The notes under the pieces were generated by a model. The model ran no database searches, had not been told where the DNA came from, and saw only the letters and a list, made by a program, of their open reading frames with translations. DNA of 64,000 nucleotides from Cognatundibacterium rivi (GTDB lineage Bacteria; Pseudomonadota; Gammaproteobacteria; Burkholderiales; Burkholderiaceae_D), in contig NZ_JAGSPK010000007.1 of assembly GCF_018139565.1 (NCBI RefSeq), positions 62,001-126,000 of the forward strand. The letters are read 5' to 3'. The translations under genes were made by a program, and so were the position numbers. Shown piece after piece: positions 56,625-64,000 of the stretch (position 1 is its first letter; each line of letters starts with the position of its first letter).

Positions 56625-57905
56625 TTATTTGTAAATTAAATTCGGCAGCCAAGTAGAAATCTCAGGAATGTACGTAATCAGCAGTAAGAACGCAACCATC
56701 GTCAGCAACCACGGCAAGACCGCAACGGTTAATTCCGTTATCCCCATCTTGGTAATACCAGAGGCGACGTACAGATTCAACCCAACGGGAGGATGACACA
56801 TTCCAACCTCCATATTCACCACCATAATGATGCCGAAGTGGACAGGGTCGATACCGAGTTTCATCGCAACCGGGAACAAAATCGGCGCCATGATCAGCAC
56901 GATGGATGATGGTTCCATCACATTACCCGCTAACAGCAGCAGAATATTCACCACCAGCAGGAAGCTGATCATGCCAAAACCTTTGTCCATAATCCAGCTT
57001 GCCATCGCTTGCGGGATATTTTCACTGGTCATCAGGAATGAGAACAATACTGCGTTCGTGATAATGTAGAGCAGCATCGCCGACATAGAAGCTGAATCCA
57101 GCAAGACCTTCGGTACTTTTTTCAAGCTCATGTCTTTATACACAAACACGGCGATCACAAACGCATACACTGCGGCAACTGCAGCGGCTTCCGTCGGTGT
57201 GAACATACCGCTGTAAATTCCGCCCATCACAATCACGATCAGCAACAAGCCCCAGGCGCTTTTTCTGAACGCAGTAAAACGCTCTCCCCAGCTAGCTTTC
57301 GGCATACGAGGGTAGTTGTGTTTACGCGCTAAAAACCATGTGGTCAGACCGAGCAGAAATGCCAGCATCAGGCCAGGGATAACGCCCGCCATGAATAATT
57401 GCCCAACCGAGGTATTGGTCGATACCGAATACATCACCATCACAATCGATGGTGGAATCAGAATACCCAATGCACCGGATGTCGTAATCACCCCGGCACC
57501 AAAGCCTTTTGGATAACCTTGCTTGACCATCGCAGGCAAAATAATTGAGCCGATCGCGACCACCGTCGCTGGCGATGAACCCGACACCGCAGCAAACAAA
57601 GCACAGGCAAGAACGCCAGCCAGCGCCAGACCGCCATGCCAATGACCAACCATCGCTGCTGCAAAATTAATCATCCGTCGGGCAACGCCACCGTGCGTCA
57701 GGAAATTACCAGCCAGAATGAAGAACGGAATCGCCATGATTTCGAACTTTTCTATCCCGGTAAATAACTTCAGGGCAACCGATTCAATCGGCACCTGTGT
57801 CATTGTGAAGAGGAAGGTCAGTACTGTCAGGCCGAGTGAAATCGAAATCGGCATGCCGGTCAGCATCAACAGCAATAACAAGACAAAAATAATGGTGGCG
57901 TTCAT
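56625..57905 (-). CDS. dctM: TRAP dicarboxylate transporter, large permease subunit
   Basis: The 426-residue DctM-type transport subunit, about twelve membrane segments, with the family stretches GMPISISLGLTV, LKLFTGIEKFEIMAIPFFILAGNFLTHGG, GSSPATVVAIGSIILPAM and GVITTSGALGILIPPSI. It uses the sodium gradient with DctQ and the binding protein DctP. The ATG overlaps the dctQ stop (ATGA, 57902-57905), so translation is coupled. Last gene of dctPQM. Confidence 0.95.
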   Translation of the reverse strand: MNATIIFVLLLLLMLTGMPISISLGLTVLTFLFTMTQVPIESVALKLFTGIEKFEIMAIPFFILAGNFLTHGGVARRMINFAAAMVGHWHGGLALAGVLACALFAAVSGSSPATVVAIGSIILPAMVKQGYPKGFGAGVITTSGALGILIPPSIVMVMYSVSTNTSVGQLFMAGVIPGLMLAFLLGLTTWFLARKHNYPRMPKASWGERFTAFRKSAWGLLLIVIVMGGIYSGMFTPTEAAAVAAVYAFVIAVFVYKDMSLKKVPKVLLDSASMSAMLLYIITNAVLFSFLMTSENIPQAMASWIMDKGFGMISFLLVVNILLLLAGNVMEPSSIVLIMAPILFPVAMKLGIDPVHFGIIMVVNMEVGMCHPPVGLNLYVASGITKMGITELTVAVLPWLLTMVAFLLLITYIPEISTWLPNLIYK

Positions 57906-58453
57906 GCTTTCACCTCATCTTCGAGACCATCAACATGGGTATGATCGTGTTTAGGCAATTCACCGGTTTTAACGAAATTCCAGATAACTTGCAGAAAACG
58001 GAAACACATCAGATAGGAACCCAGTGGGATCGCGAGGTAAACCCACCACATCGGTATTTCCAGATCAGCGGAGGTCTGATCAGTATGGGCAATTTCCCAT
58101 ACAAAACTACCGCCCAGTGTGCCGACAATGCCGGTAAATAAAGCGCCGGCAGCTAAGCCCAGAATCACAAATTTATAACGATTCGCAGGGCTCAGTTTAT
58201 TGATCAGCACATCGACGCCAACGTGAATGCCGGTGCGTACACCGTAGGCAGCGCCAAACTTTGCCATCCACACAAACATGTAAATGGTCAGCTCTTGTGC
58301 CCAACTGGTATTTATTTTTAACAGCTCGTCTTGCAGGTAAGGGATTTCAAATCCCGAAAGATAACGGTGTACCACCGCCATGAAAGTGACCAGGGTTGCA
58401 GCGCCCATCAGGGTCGCAATCAACCATTCCTCTAGGTGATCAAGGAATTTCAT
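57902..58453 (-). CDS. dctQ: TRAP transporter, small permease subunit
   Basis: 183 residues with four membrane segments (WLIATLMGAATLVTFMAVVHRYL, ELTIYMFVWMAKFGAAYGVRTG, FVILGLAAGALFTGIVGTLGG, WVYLAIPLGSYLMCFRFL). The GVRTGIHVGVDVL motif is diagnostic of DctQ. AGGAGAAC precedes the ATG. It lies 81 bp behind dctP, with a strong hairpin in the gap. Confidence 0.93.
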   Translation of the reverse strand: MKFLDHLEEWLIATLMGAATLVTFMAVVHRYLSGFEIPYLQDELLKINTSWAQELTIYMFVWMAKFGAAYGVRTGIHVGVDVLINKLSPANRYKFVILGLAAGALFTGIVGTLGGSFVWEIAHTDQTSADLEIPMWWVYLAIPLGSYLMCFRFLQVIWNFVKTGELPKHDHTHVDGLEDEVKA

Positions 58454-58484
58454 TGTGTTCTCCTGTGAAGGATAGGAATGAGAG

Positions 58485-58520
58485 ATGAGAACCGGTGAAC
58501 CCCAGGTTACCGGTTCTCAT
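58485..58520 (-). other. Operon-internal hairpin between dctP and dctQ
   Basis: ATGAGAACCGGT (58485-58496) and ACCGGTTCTCAT (58509-58520) are perfect 12-bp complements; an inner AACC/GGTT extends the stem. Such hairpins behind binding-protein genes usually stabilise the upstream message, giving more binding protein than permease. Confidence 0.8.
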
Positions 58521-58534
58521 CTGACGGAAAGAAC

Positions 58535-59539
58535 TTACTTGATACCGAGTTTAGCGGCTTCTTTGTTGACGTTTGCAATCAGATCTTTACCGATCCGTGA
58601 TTCCATCTGCTTTTGCACTGGCAGCAAGGCTTTGCGCCATTCTGCTTTTTCTTTTTCAGTTGGCACGTAGACCGTTGTCTTGCCGGATTTTTTCACTGCT
58701 TCCAGCGCATTATCGTTTTCTTGCTGGGCAATCGCATTTGCATACTTGGTCGCCGCTTTCATCGCGCCATCTAACTCAGTACGAATATCTGCAGGCAAAC
58801 CATCCCAGAATTTCTTGTTCACGATCACCGCATAGCCAAGGTAGCCATGATTTGTCACCGTCACATGCTTTTGCACCTCGTGCATTTTTTGTGTGTACAG
58901 ATTTGATGGCGGGTTTTCTGTGCCATCTACCACACCAGTCTGCAAGGCCTGATACACCTCGGAGAATGCCAGCACTTGTGGGTTCGCATTCAACGCACGC
59001 ATTTGCGCATCCAGTACTTTGGACGATTGTATGCGTAATTTTTGTCCCTTCATGTCAGATGGCAAATGAATAGGCTTATTCGACGACATGACTTTAAAAC
59101 CGTTATCCCAGTAACCCAGACCGGTAATGCCTTTGGTTTCCAGTTTTTTCAGCAGATCTTTACCGATAGGCCCCTCTGTGACCGCATACAACACATCTTT
59201 GGTCGGGAAAATGTAAGGCAAATCAAACACCTCAAACTCTTTGACGCCTAAAGGACCGAATTTAGCCAGCGATGGTGCCAGCATTTGCACTGCACCCAAC
59301 TGCAATGCTTCTAATTCTTCTTTGTCTTTATACAGGGTGCTGTTTGGGTACAGTTCAACTTTCACGCGCCCTTTGGTCGCTTTTTCTGCGAGTTCCTTAA
59401 AGCGCTCTGCAGCTTTGCCTTTTGGTGTATCGCTGGCGACAACGTGGCTGAATTTAATGACGATAGGGGATTGTGCAAATGCCGCGCCACTGACCAGTGA
59501 TGCCGCCAGAAGCGAAAACAGAACGGATTTGATTTTCAT
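58535..59539 (-). CDS. dctP: TRAP transporter periplasmic dicarboxylate-binding protein
   Basis: 334 residues. Signal peptide (SVLFSLLAASLVSGAAFAQ) and the DctP pattern: IKFSHVVASDTPKGKAAERFKELAEKAT, LKVMSSNKPIHLPSDM-type region, KLRIQSSKVLDAQM with the carboxylate-binding arginine, and EVYQALQTGVVDGTENPPSNLY. Start ATG 59539 has GGAG and begins the signal peptide; longer frames upstream are non-coding. Substrate is probably malate, fumarate or succinate, judged from similarity to DctP and the adjacent two-component system. Confidence 0.94.
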   Translation of the reverse strand: MKIKSVLFSLLAASLVSGAAFAQSPIVIKFSHVVASDTPKGKAAERFKELAEKATKGRVKVELYPNSTLYKDKEELEALQLGAVQMLAPSLAKFGPLGVKEFEVFDLPYIFPTKDVLYAVTEGPIGKDLLKKLETKGITGLGYWDNGFKVMSSNKPIHLPSDMKGQKLRIQSSKVLDAQMRALNANPQVLAFSEVYQALQTGVVDGTENPPSNLYTQKMHEVQKHVTVTNHGYLGYAVIVNKKFWDGLPADIRTELDGAMKAATKYANAIAQQENDNALEAVKKSGKTTVYVPTEKEKAEWRKALLPVQKQMESRIGKDLIANVNKEAAKLGIK

Positions 59540-59552
59540 GAGAGTCTCCAGT

Positions 59553-59563
59553 TTATTGATTAT
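59553..59563. promoter_or_regulatory. Small dyad in the dctP-kinase divergent promoter region
   Basis: TTGATTATCAA is an 11-bp perfect palindrome 14 bp upstream of the dctP start, inside the 135-bp divergent region. It could be the response regulator site or a general operator. Confidence 0.3.
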
Positions 59564-59674
59564 CAAAGTTATTATTCTACGATTATTCGAAATAGTCACC
59601 CGCTGAACAATTGTGGAAAACCACATACCGCATTCGATTGCGCATATAAACAACACCTGCAGTAAACTAACAGC

Positions 59675-61753
59675 ATGAAACGTCTATATAAATCGCAGCG
59701 ATGGCCTAACGACAAGTGGCGCTGGATCCTCCCTATTTTACTGATCGCCCTGTTTCTGACCACGCTGATCTGGTTGCCGTGGCAGGCACAACGTATGGAG
59801 GCGAATGAACGACAGGAGCAACTGATTGCCGACACCCTTTGGGTGGAGCAGGCGATACAATTTCAGATCGATCGTAACGATGAAATGCTGCGTCAGATCG
59901 GTGCCGATATGATGAATATTGGCCTGAAGCCGGATGCGGTTTTGCTGCGCTTCCGTAATTTACTGCAAAATAACCATGAGATTTCCCGCCTGGTCTTACT
60001 CGACCAGCACAATGCTGTTGTCACCTCTTCACATGACACGGCGTTCAACTCATCCAATATTCTGGCGCCCGATGACATCTATTCTGCACAGGCAGAACTG
60101 GATAACAAAACCCGTTGTTTTGCGCCGAGGCAGGAAACCAAATCACAGAAATACAATTACGTCATCAGTTGTCAGATTCCCTTAAAGAAAGAAAATCACT
60201 ATTTCGGCAGCATCATCATCACCTACCATGCCAACGGCATACTGGAAGAATTAGTCCCGTGGTGGTTTGCGCAGGAAAACCAGATTTCGCTGCTGGACAA
60301 CGATGACAAAGTAATCGCAACACGGGCCGCAGGCGGGCCGGGTAAAAATGTGTACACCCACAACCGCAATCTGGAACTGCCCGGCGTCACACTCGCGCTG
60401 CGCACCAACAGTAATAAGAGCGAACCCAAACTGCTGTCGAATTTGCTGGTGGTCATGGTCATTCTGCTGTCTATGGGCTTGATCTGGAGTCTTGTTGCTT
60501 TGTGGCGCGACATCAATCGCCGCCTTGCTGCCGAGGGTGCCCTACGCCAGCAAGTGATTTTTCGTACGGCGATGGAAAACTCGCTGATCACAGGTTTGCG
60601 CGCACGCGATATGCATGGCCGCATGACGTATGTGAATCCGGCATTCTGCAAAATGGTCGGCTACCCGGCAGAGCAAATCATCGGTCGCTTACCGCCAATG
60701 CCGTACTGGGCGCCTGAAGTGGTTGAGGAATATCAACAGCGTTTTTCCAAACTGCTGGCTGGTTCGGTGCCGCAAGACGGCTTTGAAACCATTTATCAGC
60801 ACGCGAGTGGTGAGCGAATTCCGGTCTTGATTTATGAATCGCCGCTGATTGATGAGAGCGGTAAGCAAACCGGCTGGATGAGCTCGATACTGGATATTTC
60901 TGAACTCAAACGGGCGCAGGAACTGACCCGCCAGCAGGAAGCCAAACTGCACTCAAGCGCGCGGCTCGCCACCATGGGTGAAATTGCCTCCATGCTGGCG
61001 CATGAACTGAATCAGCCACTGGCCGCTATTTCCAGTTACACCACCGGCGCCATGAATCTGCTGGAAGCGGGCGATACCGATAAAGCCTTATTGTTGTCCG
61101 CCATGGAAAAAGTAAAAACCCAGGCGCAGCGTGCCGGGCAGATTATCCGCAGCGTGCATGAGTTCGTCAAAAAACGGGAACCAACCCGGGAGCTGGTCGA
61201 CATCAATGCGCTGATAAAAAATGCGCTGCCGCTGGTCGAACTGCAAGCGCAGGCCGCGCACATCAGCCTGCAATGGCTGCCACTGCCCGGCACACCACAG
61301 GTGCTGGCGGATCAGGTGCTGATCGAACAGGTATTGCTGAATCTGACCCGCAATGCGATTGAAGCGATGGAAGACACCCCGCCGGAACACAGAAATTTGC
61401 GCATACAAGCCAGCCTCGACAATGACGGCGATATCGTCGTGGAAGTCATCGACCGTGGACACGGCATTCCCACCAGTGTGGCTGACCGCCTGTTTTCACC
61501 GTTTTTTTCCACCAAGACAACGGGCATGGGAATGGGGCTGAATATCTGCAGAACCGCGATTGAGTTTCATGGCGGCAAACTTACTCACCGCGACAACCCG
61601 GTCGGTGGTAGTATCTTCCGCTTCATTCTGCCGGCAGTGCACGAAGAAAACAGCCCGACTGATCTGCCGACTGCAGCGTCACAAAAAAATAATGAAGCGG
61701 TTAAATATGCACAAACCGACGCAGCGCGACCGCTTCTGCCCGTGACATTCTGA
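59675..61753 (+). CDS. Membrane sensor histidine kinase of the dicarboxylate TRAP system (DctS-like)
   Basis: 692 residues. One membrane helix near residue 20-36, a periplasmic PAS/Cache-like sensor (about 45-245), a second helix (about 255-275), a cytoplasmic PAS domain (about 295-415), then HisKA with His443 in SMLAHELNQPLAAISSYTTGA, N-box NLTRNAIEAMEDTP and GMGMGLNICRTAIEFHGG. The HELNQPL phosphoacceptor is that of the FixL/DctS/DctB class. It is divergent from dctPQM and followed by a FixJ-type regulator, so it probably senses external dicarboxylate. Confidence 0.92.
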   Translation: MKRLYKSQRWPNDKWRWILPILLIALFLTTLIWLPWQAQRMEANERQEQLIADTLWVEQAIQFQIDRNDEMLRQIGADMMNIGLKPDAVLLRFRNLLQNNHEISRLVLLDQHNAVVTSSHDTAFNSSNILAPDDIYSAQAELDNKTRCFAPRQETKSQKYNYVISCQIPLKKENHYFGSIIITYHANGILEELVPWWFAQENQISLLDNDDKVIATRAAGGPGKNVYTHNRNLELPGVTLALRTNSNKSEPKLLSNLLVVMVILLSMGLIWSLVALWRDINRRLAAEGALRQQVIFRTAMENSLITGLRARDMHGRMTYVNPAFCKMVGYPAEQIIGRLPPMPYWAPEVVEEYQQRFSKLLAGSVPQDGFETIYQHASGERIPVLIYESPLIDESGKQTGWMSSILDISELKRAQELTRQQEAKLHSSARLATMGEIASMLAHELNQPLAAISSYTTGAMNLLEAGDTDKALLLSAMEKVKTQAQRAGQIIRSVHEFVKKREPTRELVDINALIKNALPLVELQAQAAHISLQWLPLPGTPQVLADQVLIEQVLLNLTRNAIEAMEDTPPEHRNLRIQASLDNDGDIVVEVIDRGHGIPTSVADRLFSPFFSTKTTGMGMGLNICRTAIEFHGGKLTHRDNPVGGSIFRFILPAVHEENSPTDLPTAASQKNNEAVKYAQTDAARPLLPVTF

Positions 61754-61772
61754 TATCGCAATTGGAGACGAC

Positions 61773-62363
61773 ATGCTACACATCATTGACGACGAGGACG
61801 TGATCCGCGATTCACTGTCCTGGCTCGCCCGTTCACGCCAGATTGCCGCGATCGGTTACAGCAGCGCAGAACAGTTTCTGGCCTCGCTCGATCAACCTTT
61901 GCGCTTTGATACCGAAGGCGACTGCATTTTGCTGGATGTGCGCATGGAAGGGCTGAGCGGCATTCATCTGTTTGACATTTTATCCGGCAAAAAACTGACC
62001 AAACGTCTGCCGGTGATTTTTCTGACCGGGCATGGCGACGTACCGATGGCGGTCGATACACTCAAACGCGGTGCTTTTGATTTCTTTGAAAAGCCGTTTA
62101 ACGATAACAAACTCATGGACAGAGTGCAGGAAGCGCTGGCGCAGTCACGTGCAGCAGGTGTTTCTGCCGCCGTGCATGAACGCCTGGCGACTCTGTCCGC
62201 ACGCGAAAAAGAAGTGCTGGAACTGATTTTGCTCGGCAAAATGAACAAGGTCATCGCCGATGAACTCGGTATCAGCATGCGTACCGTGGAAGTGCACCGG
62301 GCGCATGTGTTCGACAAAATGCAAGTCAAAACCGCCGTCGAACTGGCTGGAATTCTGAAGTAA
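61773..62363 (+). CDS. FixJ/LuxR-type response regulator (DctR-like)
   Basis: 196 residues. Receiver domain with Asp55 in CILLDVRMEG, the acidic pair DDED near the start, and Lys in EKPF. LuxR-type HTH at about 135-196 (LSAREKEVLELILLGKMNKVIADELGISMRTVEVHRAHVF). The N-terminus begins directly with LHIIDDED. It starts 19 bp after the kinase stop and behind TTGGAG, so the two are one operon. Presumed activator of dctPQM; being FixJ-type it needs sigma70, not sigma54. Confidence 0.93.
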   Translation: MLHIIDDEDVIRDSLSWLARSRQIAAIGYSSAEQFLASLDQPLRFDTEGDCILLDVRMEGLSGIHLFDILSGKKLTKRLPVIFLTGHGDVPMAVDTLKRGAFDFFEKPFNDNKLMDRVQEALAQSRAAGVSAAVHERLATLSAREKEVLELILLGKMNKVIADELGISMRTVEVHRAHVFDKMQVKTAVELAGILK

Positions 62364-62377
62364 TTTTTATTAAAAAT

Positions 62378-62449
62378 GGGGGAGTATCCTTGATTTTCAC
62401 CCTATTCTCCTTGTAAACATTAGGGGTTGAAATATACTCCACCCAGTAT
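62378..62449 (+). repeat. Dispersed hairpin element, copy E
   Basis: Begins GGGGGAGTAT (62378-62387). The core TTCACCCTATTCTCC and TTAGGGGTTG pairs CCCTA with TAGGG. It ends in the dyad ATACT (62434-62438) and AGTAT (62445-62449). The last two bases are also the first two of the permease start codon. Confidence 0.75.
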
Positions 62450-63338
62450 GTCTATCTTCACCCTACTCTTTCCTGATTTTAGTTTAATTCTGATCGGCTT
62501 CCTGCTCGCCCGCCATTCCCACTGGGGAGGCCATTTCTGGGCTGGCGTCGAAAAACTGGTTTACTTCCTGCTGTTTCCTGCCCTGCTGTTTTACACCACG
62601 GCACGCACCCGCTTTGATTTTCATGCGACCGGACATCTGTTGCAGGTTGCCATCATCGCCACGATCGCGGGCATGTTGCTCGGCTGGCTGGCGAAATATC
62701 TGTTCAAAACAGCACCGCGTATTTTTGAATCTGGCGTACAAACGGCGTTCCGTTTTAATTCGTATATTGCACTGGCGATCGCGTCCCGCCTCGCGGGCGA
62801 TCAAGGCACTGCGCTGATGGCGTTACTGATAGGGTTTCTGGTGCCTTTATGCAATATGGCAGCGGTCTATGCGCTGGCACATAACAGCGGCCGCTTGCTG
62901 AAAGAAATCGCCAGTAACCCGCTGGTCGTCGGCACCGCCAGCGGCGTGATCGTCAGTCTGCTGGATATCCCATTGCCGGAAGGAATTGCGGCAACGCTGT
63001 CGCGACTCGGCAACGCTGCCATCGCACTCGGCTTGCTGGCCGTGGGTGCCGGAATGAAGGTGTCAGCAATACACGAAGCAAAAGGTATCGCTGCCTATTT
63101 TCTCTCAGTGAAATTGCTGGCTTTACCGGCGATAGCGCTGGTACTTGGCCGCTGGCTGGAATTACCTGCACTGCAATTGCAGATCGCCGTCATTTTCTGT
63201 GCACTGCCGACTGCTTCCAGCGCCTACGTGCTGGCGGCGCGCATGGGGGGCAATGGCCCGTTCGTCGCATTTCTGATTTCTGCCAGCACCGTATTATCAG
63301 TACTGAGTTTGCCGATCTGGCTGGCGCTGGTGCGCTAG
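62448..63338 (+). CDS. AEC (auxin efflux carrier) family permease
   Basis: 296 residues, about ten membrane segments in a repeated five-helix arrangement. Family features: a hydrophobic start with LFPDFSLILIGFLLA, LVYFLLFPALLFYTTA, GVQTAFRFNSYIALAIA, LGNAAIALGLLAVGAGM and FCALPTASSAYVLAARMGG. AEC carriers move carboxylates such as malate or malonate, which would fit the neighbouring TRAP system, but the substrate is not proved. The ATG at 62448 lies in the end of repeat copy E and has no ribosome-binding site; a TTG at 62427 is in frame, but no better. Confidence 0.88.
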   Translation: MSIFTLLFPDFSLILIGFLLARHSHWGGHFWAGVEKLVYFLLFPALLFYTTARTRFDFHATGHLLQVAIIATIAGMLLGWLAKYLFKTAPRIFESGVQTAFRFNSYIALAIASRLAGDQGTALMALLIGFLVPLCNMAAVYALAHNSGRLLKEIASNPLVVGTASGVIVSLLDIPLPEGIAATLSRLGNAAIALGLLAVGAGMKVSAIHEAKGIAAYFLSVKLLALPAIALVLGRWLELPALQLQIAVIFCALPTASSAYVLAARMGGNGPFVAFLISASTVLSVLSLPIWLALVR

Positions 63339-63351
63339 CGTCACCAGACTT

Positions 63352-64000
63352 TCACGGCGCGCTCAGGCCATGGCAGGCCAGCGCCCACATCACATGCTCA
63401 CGCACCATTTCTGAAGGGTGATCAAGGCGCGCACGTAAGGCGGCTACGATGGCGGCATCGCCATGCATCGTGGTCGCCGCATTACCGAGACCGACCGCAA
63501 TATTGCGCAACCAGCGTTCATGTCCGATGCGACGGATAGGGCTGCCTTCCAGCATGCGCAAGAACTGTTCTTCCGTCCACGCAAACAAATGCACCATGCG
63601 CGCATGATCCAAACCATTTCTGACGGCAAAATCATCGACTGCGGCAGCTTGCGCGAATTTATTCCAAGGACAATGTAACTGGCAATCGTCGCAACCATAC
63701 ACACGGTTACCGATCAGCGGCCGGAATTCCAGTGGGATACTGCCATGCAGCTCTATCGTCAGATATGACACACAGCGCCGCGCATCGACTGTGTATGGCG
63801 CGACGATCGCCTTCGTCGGGCAAACATCGATACACGAAGAACACTGACCGCAGTGATTACCAACAGGCGGGTCAACCGGTAAAGGCAAATCGACCAGTAT
63901 CTCGCCCAGAAAAAACATAGAGCCGGCTTCGCGGCTCAATAGCAAGGTATGTTTGCCACGCCAGCCGAGACCCGATTTTTCTGCCAGCGCCACTTCCATT
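63352..64000 (-). CDS. queG: Epoxyqueuosine reductase QueG, C-terminal part (runs off the right edge)
   Basis: The last 216 or so residues of the cobalamin- and Fe-S-dependent enzyme that completes queuosine in tRNA. Two [4Fe-4S] motifs are visible: CGQCSSCIDVCPTKAI and CDDCQLHCPWNKFA, with LTIELHGSIP between them. The C-terminal HEAT-like repeats that bind tRNA follow (RRIGHERWLRNIAVGLGNA, ALRARLDHPSEMVREHVMWAL). It converges with the permease gene, 13 bp apart. The N-terminal cobalamin-binding half is outside the window. Confidence 0.95.
   Translation of the reverse strand, partial: MEVALAEKSGLGWRGKHTLLLSREAGSMFFLGEILVDLPLPVDPPVGNHCGQCSSCIDVCPTKAIVAPYTVDARRCVSYLTIELHGSIPLEFRPLIGNRVYGCDDCQLHCPWNKFAQAAAVDDFAVRNGLDHARMVHLFAWTEEQFLRMLEGSPIRRIGHERWLRNIAVGLGNAATTMHGDAAIVAALRARLDHPSEMVREHVMWALACHGLSAP

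Overview
The window looks like a stretch of chromosome from a Burkholderiales betaproteobacterium, most likely Oxalobacteraceae (Herminiimonas/Undibacterium type). Three things suggest this: the aceE-aceF-lpdA operon with lipoyl domains fused to Lpd, the prlC/holC neighbourhood, and a small Trp-rich membrane protein of a kind typical of this group. Base composition is moderate and fairly even; the clearest exception is an AT-rich gap near 48.9-49.6 kb. I saw no rRNA, tRNA, insertion sequence, prophage or CRISPR array.

Layout. 1-2.7 kb: start of an exported hydrolase gene, a tautomerase, and a MerR regulator overlapping an aldo/keto reductase. 2.7-9.1 kb: pyruvate dehydrogenase operon (minus strand). 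9.4-13.8 kb: a minus-strand cassette of FHA protein, PP2C phosphatase, Ser/Thr kinase and lipoprotein, i.e. the phosphorylation-control module of a type VI secretion system without any structural T6SS gene; a good Fur-box match lies upstream. 14.2-19.5 kb: short RodZ-like protein, folD, prlC, exported glutaredoxin-like protein, holC and a small unknown. 20-26.4 kb: orphan branched-chain amino acid binding protein, cytochrome c, Trp-rich protein, LysR regulator, lgt, M13 peptidase. 26.4-27.3 kb: no firm gene, but two small ORFs. 27.3-31.6 kb: OsmC protein, PaiB-like protein, an HD-GYP phosphodiesterase with a large insert.

31.6-42.8 kb is a complete reductive pyrimidine degradation locus. An NCS1 permease imports the base; PreT/PreA reduces it; dihydropyrimidinase and an N-carbamoyl amidohydrolase open and deaminate it; an omega-aminotransferase takes the beta-alanine. 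MocR and RutR-like TetR regulators are encoded divergently. 43-48.9 kb: large GAF/PAS sensor kinase, tsaD, plsY, ybaK. 49.6-54.6 kb: TonB receptor and secreted S9 peptidase, a likely peptide-scavenging pair. 54.6-56.1 kb: xerD and ogt. 56.3-56.5 kb: a candidate small RNA gene. 56.6-62.4 kb: a TRAP dicarboxylate transporter and its divergent two-component system. The window ends with an AEC permease and part of queG.

Two items look undescribed. One is a dispersed 70-85 nt element in five copies, whose copies keep a two-hairpin layout while the stem bases change. The other is an intergenic RNA on the minus strand (about 56311-56491) with its own promoter, nested hairpins and intrinsic terminator.
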